A stretch of DNA of 64,000 bases from Lachnospiraceae bacterium A2 (GTDB lineage Bacteria; Bacillota; Clostridia; Lachnospirales; Lachnospiraceae): positions 1,525,740 to 1,589,739 of the forward strand of contig KE159636.1 in the NCBI GenBank assembly GCA_000403315.2. The letters run 5' to 3'. Position numbers and translations under genes: made by a program. Under the pieces are notes generated by a model. The model saw nothing but the letters and a program-made list of their open reading frames with translations, was not told the DNA's origin and ran no database searches. Positions 34,874-42,638 of the stretch are shown piece after piece (the stretch's first letter is position 1; each line of letters starts with the position of its first letter).

Positions 34874-36331
34874 TGTATTTATTTTGTAAAAATAACTTAA
34901 TGGGCATATCATTGGAAGTTGGTATGCCTATTTTTGCTATTTTAGAATAAATGGTATTATGTATATAACAATCAATATCGTTATATTAATTGTTCAAAAA
35001 TAAGCTAAATTTTCAATGAAAACTTATAGGGTAGCAAATTAGTGGTAAGTAGAACCGTATGAATTTGATGCCAAAAATCTTCAATAAGTATGAAATATAG
35101 TCAAATTATATATGGGGTATAGGGGATATGTGGAAGGTTATATTTTCAAACGGAAACCTACCCCCTCCACTGGGTATCATCCTATCACTGGGAAATGCCA
35201 TTATAGCTCTAAATTTAATGGTATATATTAGATCTTAGATCTTAGGATAGGATGGTTGTTAGCGGTAAATTGGTAGTGTAATAATATTATGAATGAAAAT
35301 CTAACGTGTATCTTTAATTACGGATGATATTAAGAGGCTGTATTTTAGAGGGGGTATACCGTATATAGGGGATTTTATATTTTCGGATTTTTACATACCC
35401 CCCTACCCTTGCATAGATACCTGTCTTGCATCCTAATCAATGGTGTATCTTTAAATTGTAGACGGAATGGTAATAATTGATAAATTGCTAAGGTAATTAT
35501 GTTGTGTCTGAAATTCTTTGATGTATATTAGATTACTGGCAAAATAAGGACATATTTTATATAGGGTACACCTTCATATAGAGCAAATTATATACTGGAA
35601 TTGAAACCTAACCCCTTGGTCGGAAGATGATATTCAGTAACCGCTACCATAAACAATAATTAAATTATTTATGGAGTGATTTTTGCGTTAGCAAACAATC
35701 ACGAATATATCTTCTCTTGATAATATGAGTCTATTTAGATATTGACTTACACAAAATGACCTCTGTAGCAGACCCAAATGAAGAAAAGAATTGCATTTGG
35801 GTCTTCAGTAGCAGACCTAAATGGGTTTGAGTGGTTTGGCTGATTGTTTTTAATAGAAGTTTGGTCTGTTCGTTCGATGCTAAAAAATTAAGGTGACATG
35901 TGAAATGGACAGATGACCCCTTTCCCACACTAAAGTTTCCGAAATATTATGTAAACCTACCCTAGTACCTTTCCCACCATGCACCCTCCATCCATACCCT
36001 GCACAGCCCCACATACCAATATCCTGTACCGTACAACGCAATTATCAGCCCAAATAGCCACTTTTCATACATACCCTAACCAACTTACACCAACACAGCT
36101 AAAGACCGAATTTACCCCTTAAAACGCGAAATAAGCCCACATATATGCACCTATATGAACTACAGATACTGCCCAAAACCTGCATGAAAAAAAGCTATGA
36201 GAACCAAATCCCATAGCCTTATTCTTTACTGCCATATGCACTATATGAACCGCAAGTTTCCCTGTATCCTTTTTCCAAGCATCATCCAACCAATCCCATC
36301 CCATCCATTCTTTGCAGCTTACCCATATGCC
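34874..36331. repeat. 1.46-kb gene-free stretch with three diverged direct repeats
   Basis: Segments at about 35,110-35,170, 35,348-35,410 and 35,553-35,615 share TATAT(A)GGG...TTATAT...GGA...AACCTA/ACATACCCCC in the same order, at a spacing of 205-240 bases. A perfect inverted repeat GACCCAAATG/CATTTGGGTC stands at 35,771-35,803 with the phrase AGTAGCAGACC repeated after it. No gene is convincing; a 61-codon minus-strand frame at 36,119 is doubtful. Confidence 0.5.
36188..36219 (-). terminator. Terminator of the ArdC operon
   Basis: On the minus strand GGCTATG and CATAGC pair and are followed by seven T, just past the last minus-strand gene. Confidence 0.8.
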
Positions 36332-36559
36332 CTACATAACCCTGATAAAGTCCGCGCTGTATAGAACTTCCCTCTGCGCATCCTTTACCGTGTCAAAATG
36401 CAGCAGGTTATAGAGCATGTCACGGCACAGCCTGTATGTGCCGTTTACTTTGACGCCCAAAATATATTTCCCCTTATGCCTGTCAGCGGCTGGCGCGTTC
36501 ATCACCAAGTAGCTTTTCCCATCATTGCCCCGAAATTGCCTTGCGCCGTTAATCCTCAT
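36332..36559 (-). CDS. Hypothetical protein downstream of ArdC
   Basis: 75 residues on the minus strand, no known domain; mixed strands and helices with KSYLVMNAPAAD and YRLCRDMLYNLLHF. GGGAAGGAAGG precedes the start and a terminator follows, which supports it as the last gene of the ArdC transcript. Confidence 0.55.
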   Translation of the reverse strand: MRINGARQFRGNDGKSYLVMNAPAADRHKGKYILGVKVNGTYRLCRDMLYNLLHFDTVKDAQREVLYSADFIRVM

Positions 36560-36631
36560 AACCCTGTACCTTCCTTCCCTTTTATGGCTAGGGTGCGGCC
36601 ATCCAGTGGTTACACCCGTGTATGCTTGTGG

Positions 36632-37483
36632 TTATGCTTGTTTTAGTATATACTTGACTGCCTTTTCTGCCTTGCTTGATGCAGACACAATGAATTTCAC
36701 ATCATTTTTTAATACAGATAACCAATTCTGAATGTATGCGGCATTGTTGCGGAAGCTCTTCTGTGATTCAATGCCTATGATGTTCATTAGGTTTGCGCTT
36801 CCGATTTCAGCAACTAATTCTTCTTTTGAATATTCATTACTGCCAAAGGCTACAAGTTTGCCTTCCCTTTCCTCAGCGCGATTACAACGGCTTTCTTTCA
36901 TGGTGCTGTGTACTGATTCATGAAAAGCGGTACTGTAATATTCATTGGCGTTCTTGAATTGTTCAAATAATGGTAAATGAACCAGGTCACGGCTCGGTGA
37001 ATAGTAAGCTCTGTCACTAGCCATATGCTCAACCGTTATATCTTCTCTCGACCAATAATCATGCAATATATTTTCAGCTTTTTCTATCGGTTCAATATCC
37101 TTTAATCCATCCTTTGGTAAAGGCTCCACACCATCCACCTGTGAGATATGAAACACATTGAAGTATCTCAGTAATGGTATATGCTTCACTTCCTTTGTGC
37201 CGTCTTCCTTTACTTCCTCAATAGGCTGAATCTTCCAGAACACGACTATCTCTGATTTCTCACCTTTGCGGACATGTCCGCCTAAATCCTGCCACTGTTT
37301 GAAAGTCGCATATTCTCCATCATGCTTCAAAAGCATCTGGTTCAGCAGTGAATAGCTTTTCTTGCTGATCCGGTTGTATGCGCCACTCCTGATTCCAGTC
37401 CAAGGTTTCTGCCATGGTATCACACCATTTTCTAACTGTTCAATAATCCTGTCTGTCACCATTTCGTATACTGATTTACTCAT
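36632..37483 (-). CDS. ArdC-like antirestriction protein
   Basis: 283 residues. The N-terminal 130 residues match the ArdC ssDNA-binding domain (VTDRIIEQLENGVIPWQKPW, NRISKKSYSLLNQM, FKQWQDLGGHVRKGEKS). The C-terminal half is a zincin-like metallopeptidase with HESVH (His188, Glu189, His192) and the Glu of EELVAEIGSA as a further ligand. ArdC proteins protect incoming DNA of conjugative elements against restriction. AGGAGG lies before the start. Intact and of normal length. Confidence 0.88.
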   Translation of the reverse strand: MSKSVYEMVTDRIIEQLENGVIPWQKPWTGIRSGAYNRISKKSYSLLNQMLLKHDGEYATFKQWQDLGGHVRKGEKSEIVVFWKIQPIEEVKEDGTKEVKHIPLLRYFNVFHISQVDGVEPLPKDGLKDIEPIEKAENILHDYWSREDITVEHMASDRAYYSPSRDLVHLPLFEQFKNANEYYSTAFHESVHSTMKESRCNRAEEREGKLVAFGSNEYSKEELVAEIGSANLMNIIGIESQKSFRNNAAYIQNWLSVLKNDVKFIVSASSKAEKAVKYILKQA

Positions 37484-37502
37484 GCCTCATAACCTCCTAA
37501 AC

Positions 37503-37543
37503 AAAAAAGTGCAAAGCCATTGGCAACCCAATAGGCCTTACAC
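37503..37543 (-). terminator. Terminator or attenuator upstream of ardC
   Basis: On the minus strand AGTGTAAGGCC pairs with GGCTTTGCACT (with wobble pairs), extended by CCTATTGG/CCAATGG, and is followed by TTTTTT. It lies between the small gene at 37,575 and ardC, so it may limit transcription into ardC. Confidence 0.7.
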
Positions 37544-37574
37544 TCCTTGTCTGCGGTTATTCAGTTGTGTGTTG

Positions 37575-37742
37575 TTAAAGCGTTATATCTTCTACATTTA
37601 CTCCCATAGATGATAGCTTTGCAACTGCTAACTTGATTGAATAATCAAGTATTTCATTTTCGTGATTGCCGTTTGCTTTTTTGATTTGTTGCAATTCCGC
37701 ATATCTGTCAATCGTAATTGTGATTAACTCTTTATCAGTCAT
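37575..37742 (-). CDS. Small helical hypothetical protein
   Basis: 55 residues from ATG 37,742, selected by GGAGG eight bases upstream. MTDKELITITIDRYAELQQI then a helix; no known domain. It is the first gene after the operator-bearing minus-strand promoter at 37,887-37,915. Confidence 0.5.
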   Translation of the reverse strand: MTDKELITITIDRYAELQQIKKANGNHENEILDYSIKLAVAKLSSMGVNVEDITL

Positions 37743-37886
37743 TTCCATTACCTCCATATCATCACCGCCTTTTTGGTTGGTACAGTTTTTCTTCCTACAG
37801 CCATTATAACGGATTTAGTGGGGAGTGTAAAGCCTATTGAATTGCCAAGGTGCTTTTGCTTTGGTGTTGTTTGATTTGTTAAGACT

Positions 37887-37915
37887 ATTATATACTGGGT
37901 ACAGTATAATTTCAA
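37887..37915 (-). promoter_or_regulatory. Minus-strand promoter with operator in its spacer
   Basis: Reading the minus strand, TTGAAA (37,910-37,915), 17 bases, TATAAT (37,887-37,892). The palindrome TATACTGGGTACAGTATA (37,891-37,908) fills the spacer. It drives the small gene and ardC. Confidence 0.7.
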
Positions 37916-37959
37916 TAGACATTTTATACGAAAGTAAGTAATATATTTTGTGCAATATT

Positions 37960-37977
37960 TATACTGGGCACAGTATA
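37960..37977. promoter_or_regulatory. Operator copy with one base change
   Basis: TATACTGGGCACAGTATA, the same palindrome as at 37,891 with one change in the centre. Confidence 0.6.
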
Positions 37978-38023
37978 TTTGAATCAAAAAAATTACCGCT
38001 ATACATTTCTATATAGCAGTAGC

Positions 38024-38212
38024 CTACTCTTTTATTTCTGGGATTTCATTTTCTAACAATCTGTTTAACATACCATTTACTGTTTCGTTTCTTGATTCAG
38101 CGTGTTTTTGTATAATGTCTTTATTTCCTTTTTTTACTCTAAGTTTAATTTCATCATAAGATTTTGTATTGTATTTTTTAACAGCTTTTTTTTGTGCTTC
38201 ACTATATGCCAT
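38024..38212 (-). CDS. Ribbon-helix-helix repressor
   Basis: 62 residues with an Arc/CopG-type fold: strand DEIKLRVKKG, helices IIQKHAESR and TVNGMLNRLLEN. Small proteins of this kind bind short palindromes as paired dimers. Five copies of the palindrome ATACTGGGTACAGTAT flank the gene and sit in the promoters on both sides, so this is the likely binder and autorepressor. AGAAGGGA lies before the start. Confidence 0.8.
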   Translation of the reverse strand: MAYSEAQKKAVKKYNTKSYDEIKLRVKKGNKDIIQKHAESRNETVNGMLNRLLENEIPEIKE

Positions 38213-38251
38213 ATATTATCCCTTCTTTTATTATTTGATTATTGATAATTT

Positions 38252-38296
38252 ATAATAGCAGAAAACTTTAAAAATGTCAATACTGTACCCAGTATA
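38252..38296 (-). promoter_or_regulatory. Promoter and operator of the RHH gene
   Basis: On the minus strand TTGACA (38,275-38,280), 17 bases and TATTAT (38,252-38,257). An operator copy (38,279-38,296) abuts the -35 box; a partial copy is at 38,310-38,322. Confidence 0.7.
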
Positions 38297-38339
38297 AAAA
38301 TGTACAAAATATACTGGGTACATTTGTGTAAAATGTCAA

Positions 38340-38368
38340 TAGACAATATACTGGGTACAGTATATAAT
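38340..38368 (+). promoter_or_regulatory. Plus-strand promoter with operator in its spacer
   Basis: TAGACA (38,340-38,345), 17 bases, TATAAT (38,363-38,368), with TATACTGGGTACAGTATA (38,347-38,364) covering the spacer. It transcribes the genes at 38,428 and 38,771 and the two hammerhead ribozymes. Confidence 0.72.
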
Positions 38369-38427
38369 AAACTCAACAAATCAAACAGAGCAACACAAAC
38401 ACACAACACGGAAGGAAGGTAACCACC

Positions 38428-38649
38428 ATGGAAGTTAGGACACTGAAACCGTACAAAGGATTTGAAATTGAAAAATCATACGAAACCAAAAAGGACGGCA
38501 CAATCAGGAAAGAAAGCATAGTCTACTCTGCATACGGCCTTGAGGACGAAATCTACTACGATTCAGACACAACGCTTGCAGGGATGAAAAAGAAGATTGA
38601 CATATATTTAAACGGCGCAAAAAGCCTTGATGAAATAATAAACAGATAA
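38428..38649 (+). CDS. Hypothetical protein
   Basis: 73 residues, GGAAGGAAGG before ATG 38,428. MEVRTLKPYKGFEIEKSYET suggests a small beta-rich fold with a helical end; no known function. It is the first gene behind the operator-controlled promoter, and a hammerhead ribozyme lies in the 3' untranslated part of its transcript. Confidence 0.6.
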   Translation: MEVRTLKPYKGFEIEKSYETKKDGTIRKESIVYSAYGLEDEIYYDSDTTLAGMKKKIDIYLNGAKSLDEIINR

Positions 38650-38673
38650 GGGGGAGTAACCCCTGCACAGAAT

Positions 38674-38733
38674 GAATCCCCTGATGAGCAACGGTGAGAG
38701 CCGGCGAAACCGCCACAAACGGCGGTCGGGATA
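38674..38733 (+). ncRNA. Type I hammerhead ribozyme 1
   Basis: All conserved parts are present in order: stem I strand ATCCC, CTGATGA (38,681-38,687), stem II GC-aa-CGGT/GCCGGC with a two-base bulge, GAAA (38,706-38,709), stem III CCGCC/GGCGG, the cleavage triplet GTC (38,725-38,727) and the stem I partner GGGAT. Self-cleavage is expected between C38,727 and G38,728. Stem I is the open one, so it is type I. It lies between the genes at 38,428 and 38,771. Confidence 0.9.
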
Positions 38734-38770
38734 TAAACCATATAAGACAATGAAAGAATAGGTACACAGC

Positions 38771-39067
38771 ATGAAAATTAAAGAGACTAAAAGAATTGAT
38801 TCCGACAAAATTAGAAATATTTGTATCAACAACAATTGGTACACAGCGGGCAATACAGAAGACTACAGAAAAATGTTTGAAATGTGCAAACGAGACAATA
38901 TCACAACAAATCAGATCTACAAAATAGCAAAAGATATCTACGAACATACAAACGTAAGTAGAGCCAAAACAGGATGCAGCACTGAATACAGCGACAACGA
39001 AAACATATTAAACATGATGATATACGTTAACGATTGTACTTATGTATTCTATGAATTAGCTGAATAA
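38771..39067 (+). CDS. Hypothetical protein bracketed by two hammerhead ribozymes
   Basis: 98 residues of unknown function (MKIKETKRIDSDKIRNICIN, middle helix YRKMFEMCKRDN, one CSTEYSDNEN stretch). No strong ribosome site precedes the ATG. Ribozymes 44 bases upstream and immediately downstream of the stop codon should cut the transcript on both sides, leaving an RNA of about 395 bases that contains only this gene. Confidence 0.6.
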   Translation: MKIKETKRIDSDKIRNICINNNWYTAGNTEDYRKMFEMCKRDNITTNQIYKIAKDIYEHTNVSRAKTGCSTEYSDNENILNMMIYVNDCTYVFYELAE

Positions 39068-39128
39068 ATCCCCTGAAGAGTCTTTGAAAATTAAGACGAA
39101 ACTACCCAAAACAAGGGTAGTCGGGATA
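39067..39128 (+). ncRNA. Type I hammerhead ribozyme 2
   Basis: ATCCC, CTGAAGA (39,073-39,079), stem II GTCTT/AAGAC, GAAA (39,098-39,101), stem III CTACCC/GGGTAG, triplet GTC ending at 39,122, partner GGGAT. Cleavage is expected after C39,122. Compared with ribozyme 1, stem I and the catalytic core agree while stems II and III differ in sequence yet stay fully paired, which is covariation evidence for a working fold. The stop codon of the gene at 38,771 lies just before it. Confidence 0.92.
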
Positions 39129-39197
39129 GCAACACAACCCAAACAGTACCTTGAGAACCTAATACATAACACAAAGCGGTATTTAGAAAGAAAGGAA

Positions 39198-39222
39198 GCC
39201 CTGCACTTGTGATTGTGCAAGG
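39198..39222 (-). terminator. Terminator of the XRE gene (possibly bidirectional)
   Basis: GCCCTGCAC and GTGCAAGGC pair; on the minus strand TTCC and TTTCTTT follow. Confidence 0.6.
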
Positions 39223-39238
39223 CCTTGGGATGCGGCAT

Positions 39239-39490
39239 TTATTGGCTGTCTGGGCTGTCTGGCGCGTCTGGTATGTATTCCATGATGTCGCCTGGCTGGC
39301 AGTTGAGTAAAGCGCACACCTTCTGGATGGTTCTTGTGTCGGTATGCCCTGACTTGTCTTTCATTTTTGCAACAATGCCAGGGCTGATTCCAGAATCACG
39401 CAGGTATTGCCATTTTTTGCCTTTATCATTTAAAAGTTTCCCCAGTTTTTCAAAACTAATGCATACAGGCTCGGCAGTTTTATTTGGCAT
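39239..39490 (-). CDS. XRE-family repressor
   Basis: 83 residues from MPNKTAEPV; GAAGGA lies before this start, so the longer open frame is not used. A Cro/C1-like helix-turn-helix fills the protein (LGKLLNDKGKKWQYLRDSG, ISPGIVAKMKD, VCALLNCQPGDIM). This short form is common in Bacillota conjugative elements. Three direct repeats CGTACTAT...TAG(T/A)AAT upstream are likely operators. Confidence 0.82.
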   Translation of the reverse strand: MPNKTAEPVCISFEKLGKLLNDKGKKWQYLRDSGISPGIVAKMKDKSGHTDTRTIQKVCALLNCQPGDIMEYIPDAPDSPDSQ

Positions 39491-39569
39491 AAGTTTCCTT
39501 CTTTCTAAATATAGTAATTTCTTATTACTAATTATAGTAAGAAATGGTAAAAAAGTCAATGGCAAAATT

Positions 39570-39655
39570 CGTACTATCTTTAGAAATAATGAACAAATAA
39601 TCCGTACTATGTTTAGTAATAATTACTATTGAAATAACGTACTATATATAGTAAT
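39570..39655. promoter_or_regulatory. Three operator-like direct repeats between the XRE and the rightward genes
   Basis: CGTACTATCTTTAGAAAT (39,570), CGTACTATGTTTAGTAAT (39,603) and CGTACTATATATAGTAAT (39,638), spaced 33 and 35 bases. They lie in the divergent region, as expected for a phage-like genetic switch. Confidence 0.65.
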
Positions 39656-39842
39656 ATACTATCATAAGATAAACCAAAGCAAACAACTTACATCTGATAA
39701 ACTAAAGCATCCGGGGAAGCCGAAAGCACCCGCAAACTGCAAGCCATATCCCTGTGAGGACGTGCCCACCAAGAGGCGAACAACATTCAGGAAGATGCTT
39801 GCAGGGATGCAAAAACCGTAAAAAAGAAAGGAAGGATTCAAT
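39656..39842 (+). promoter_or_regulatory. Structured leader of the 39,843 gene
   Basis: CTGCAAGC (about 39,737) can pair with GCTTGCAG (about 39,796), and GCATCC (about 39,707) with GGATGC just after it. Between them is GC-rich text with several short pairings. It does not match a hammerhead; the RNA class is not known to me. Confidence 0.35.
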
Positions 39843-40163
39843 ATGTGTATCACAGCAGCAGAAATGAATGAAAAAATGGAAGAAAGGAAAAGGATGCAGA
39901 TGCGCCTTAAAAAGATGGAAGACGACATCAAGGCGTTGGACACAGATATCATTGAGTATCTTATGGAGAACCTGAACGACTGCCTGACAACCAACAGCAA
40001 GGGCAAGGAAATCCTCCAGTTCATCGGGGACATGTGCAGGGCAACCTATTCCCCACAGGAAAGGGAAACCGTGGACAGGGAAGAAGTCAAGAAGCTGCTT
40101 GGCAGTGAGGGTTACCAGAAAGTAAGGAAGGTAAGCTATTACAGTGTATTGAGGGTAAGCTGA
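39843..40163 (+). CDS. Coiled-coil hypothetical protein
   Basis: 106 residues. Residues 8-40 form a charged coiled coil (EMNEKMEERKRMQMRLKKME), followed by a domain with LMENLNDCLTTNSKGKEIL and a basic end. AAAGGAAGG precedes the ATG. It precedes the sigma factor gene by 54 bases and may be cotranscribed. Function unknown. Confidence 0.55.
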   Translation: MCITAAEMNEKMEERKRMQMRLKKMEDDIKALDTDIIEYLMENLNDCLTTNSKGKEILQFIGDMCRATYSPQERETVDREEVKKLLGSEGYQKVRKVSYYSVLRVS

Positions 40164-40226
40164 CAGGCTGGCGGGGGGTTAGGTTCCCCCAAGGCCATAC
40201 ATTAATTAAGGAAGGGTGTGTTTAAG

Positions 40227-40841
40227 TTGCAGCAGGCAATGGAAGGGATGCCAGGAGTGGCAAAAGGGGAAACGATGGGGGAAACGATGGGCAGGGTACT
40301 GGAAGGGTATTACGCCGACAACGCAAGGAAGCTGCGCAGGGTAGTGGATAGGATACTGCTGAAATTTGGCGGCCTGTCAAACAAGGACATGGATGACTTC
40401 TATTCCCTTGCAAATGAGGTCTTTGTGGACGCAATGGGAAGGTATGATGGCGCACAGTCCTTTGATGGGTTCCTGTATTCCTGCCTGTCAAACAAAATCA
40501 AATCCGAGATCACACGGCGCAACCGCGGGAAGCGAAAGGCGGACAGGATGGCCTTGTCGATGGACGCGCCTGTCGGGGATGATGACGGATACATGCTGAA
40601 GGATCTGGTAGCGGGCAGCTATGACATTGAATCGGATATTTTCGGCGGGGTGGATGCAATGGCCTATAAGCTGGAACGGTATCTTGCAAGGCTGTCCAGG
40701 CGGCAGAAAGAGGTGCTGGAACTGCTTTCGTATTGTTACAAAGCAGCAGAAATACAGAGGATGCTGCACATCACACAAGGGCAGTATGCGGATATGCTGG
40801 ACGGCATACGTTCTTATGAAAACATAAAAATATTATTGTAG
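40227..40841 (+). CDS. Sigma-70-like factor encoded by the element
   Basis: About 204 residues. Region 2 is recognisable in KDMDDFYSLANEVFVDAMGR, DGFLYSCLSNKIKSEITRRN; region 4 in ARLSRRQKEVLELLSYCYKAAEIQRML with a recognition helix ending TQGQYADMLDGI. The linker between them is acidic. Small phage-type sigma factors redirect host RNA polymerase. The start is uncertain: GTG 40,218, TTG 40,227 or ATG 40,239; TTG has the best-spaced GAAGGG. Next to a DUF262 gene. Confidence 0.72.
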   Translation: MQQAMEGMPGVAKGETMGETMGRVLEGYYADNARKLRRVVDRILLKFGGLSNKDMDDFYSLANEVFVDAMGRYDGAQSFDGFLYSCLSNKIKSEITRRNRGKRKADRMALSMDAPVGDDDGYMLKDLVAGSYDIESDIFGGVDAMAYKLERYLARLSRRQKEVLELLSYCYKAAEIQRMLHITQGQYADMLDGIRSYENIKILL

Positions 40842-40857
40842 ACGGAGGTAAGGGAAG

Positions 40858-42264
40858 GTGGCAAAAGTAAAAAGGCAGACATATACACTTAATATGTATC
40901 TTGAAAAACTAAAAGACATGGACATAAGAAGTGATGCGGATGTGCAGCGTCTGAGTGGGGCATGGAATAATGCAATGACAAATGAGCTGATTGTTTCCGT
41001 CCTGAACGGCGAATACATACCGCCGGTTATTTTGGGGCAGGAAAAAAATTCACAGGCGTGGATCGTGGATGGGCTTCAGAGGTCAACCGCGCTAATGATG
41101 TTCAGGCATGGGAATTACAGGATTTCAACCAGTGTGGAAGAACCAGTTATTTCCTACCGGGCGAAAGTGCGGGATGCGGAAGGGAATGTAAAAATTGACG
41201 GATGCGGGGACATTATCTGGGAAGACCGGGAGTTTGACATCAGGCGGAAGAGTTTTAACCAAATGCCGGAAGAACTCCAGAAAATATTCAATGAATTCCA
41301 GCTTGACTGCATTATCCACGAAAATTATACCATGGAGCAGATTTCAAGGCTTGTGCGCCGTTTTAACTTCAATAAGCCGATGAACGTCAGCCAGAGGGCA
41401 TTTACATTCTGTGACAAGTATGCACGGAAAATCAGGGATATATTAAAACAGGGATTTTTTATTGAGGCTAAGTATACAAAGGCGGAGCGGAAAAACGGCA
41501 CAATGGAACGTATTTTAATGGAAACAGTCATGTGTACATTCCATCTGGGTAATTGGAAAAAATCGAGCCAGATTGGTGCGTATATCAATGAAAATGCTAC
41601 CATGGAGGAGTTTGAATCTTTGGAAAGCTGCATTGGACGGCTGGAAAATATCATCACGGAAGATTTGTATGGCTTGTTTACAAGCAAGGATTCATTCATA
41701 TTGTTTACGCTGTTCCATAGGTTTACAAAATTAAATATGGATGATAAAAGATTTGCAGATTTCCTCCATGCCTTTAAAGACGGTCTTTGCGATAAGGAAG
41801 TTGACGGGAAAATCTTCTATGAAAGCGGGCGTTCCCTGAAAGACAGGCCTGTAATCGTGGAAAAACTGGATATTCTGGAAACCCTGATGTGCGGATATTT
41901 GGGAGTCAAGAAGCCGGGGCCAGGGCAGCAAATTGATTTAGAAAAAGCGCTTGGATTCGTCCGGGAGAATGTAATCCCTTTCGCCACAAAGGAAGACATT
42001 GGGCAGTATGCGGAAGTCCTGGATTCCCTGCTGGGAAAATCCAATTGTGACGCAAAACTTTTGGAAATGGAAAATAGGCTTTCACTTGTAGGGATCGTGG
42101 CTTATTCCTTTGAAAATGACATTGATCTGGATGATTGGATTGTGGATTATTGCAGTAGGAATGACGGCTACATCAGCGACCAGGAGGAGAATTACCTTTA
42201 CATGAAGGAGGATTTGCAGCAGTTCATAAAAGGGGCAGATGCCGCGCATACGGACGCTGCATAA
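40858..42264 (+). CDS. DUF262 (GmrS/ParB-like nuclease fold) protein
   Basis: 468 residues with a GTG start after GGAGG. The N-terminal 200 residues fit DUF262: VSVLNGEYIPPVILGQ and WIVDGLQRSTALMMF, where DGxQR is the conserved nucleotide/active-site loop of the ParB-sulfiredoxin fold. The C-terminal half is helical and unassigned. Related proteins act in GmrSD-type restriction, but no GmrD-like HNH domain is fused; a separate HNH gene lies at 42,639. Role on the element uncertain. Confidence 0.7.
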   Translation: MAKVKRQTYTLNMYLEKLKDMDIRSDADVQRLSGAWNNAMTNELIVSVLNGEYIPPVILGQEKNSQAWIVDGLQRSTALMMFRHGNYRISTSVEEPVISYRAKVRDAEGNVKIDGCGDIIWEDREFDIRRKSFNQMPEELQKIFNEFQLDCIIHENYTMEQISRLVRRFNFNKPMNVSQRAFTFCDKYARKIRDILKQGFFIEAKYTKAERKNGTMERILMETVMCTFHLGNWKKSSQIGAYINENATMEEFESLESCIGRLENIITEDLYGLFTSKDSFILFTLFHRFTKLNMDDKRFADFLHAFKDGLCDKEVDGKIFYESGRSLKDRPVIVEKLDILETLMCGYLGVKKPGPGQQIDLEKALGFVRENVIPFATKEDIGQYAEVLDSLLGKSNCDAKLLEMENRLSLVGIVAYSFENDIDLDDWIVDYCSRNDGYISDQEENYLYMKEDLQQFIKGADAAHTDAA

Positions 42265-42339
42265 GGGATGCATCTATATAGGGATATGGGAGGGCTACAT
42301 GGACATGCAGTCTTCCCGATAATGGAAAGGATGGGAAAT

Positions 42340-42573
42340 ATGTTTGGATTCAGGATAATCAATCTGCCGGATGGCACACAAATCATAGACACAACATTAA
42401 GCACGCCATATGATGCGCTTACCCCACTTCAGATGGTGGAATACGTGGAAATGGATGTGCAGATTGCCATCATGGACAGGATGGATCGTAAGCGGAAAGC
42501 GGAATCGGGGCGTAAGCGCAAATTAGCAAGGAACCCGTTATACAGGCTGGCTTGTTTATGTGGGATGGCCTGA
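42340..42573 (+). CDS. Small basic hypothetical protein
   Basis: 77 residues from MFGFRIINLPDG, chosen because AAAGGA stands before ATG 42,340; the open frame begins at 42,268. The C-terminus is basic (DRKRKAESGRKRKLARN) and could bind nucleic acid. Function unknown. Confidence 0.5.
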   Translation: MFGFRIINLPDGTQIIDTTLSTPYDALTPLQMVEYVEMDVQIAIMDRMDRKRKAESGRKRKLARNPLYRLACLCGMA

Positions 42574-42638
42574 TAAAAATTTTGTGGCATGTGGGCTGTC
42601 TGGACGGTGGGCAGCCCATAGCATGGAGGAGGACAGAT

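Noticed and set aside
36119..36304. 61-codon minus-strand open frame
   Set aside because: Runs through the terminator hairpin at 36,188-36,219 and has no ribosome site.
37748..37987. 79-codon minus-strand open frame across the operator region
   Set aside because: Consists of promoter and operator sequence read as codons.
39661..39842. Third hammerhead ribozyme
   Set aside because: CTGATAA is present but not CTGANGA, and no GTC or stem I partner falls in the right place. Left as an unclassified structured leader.
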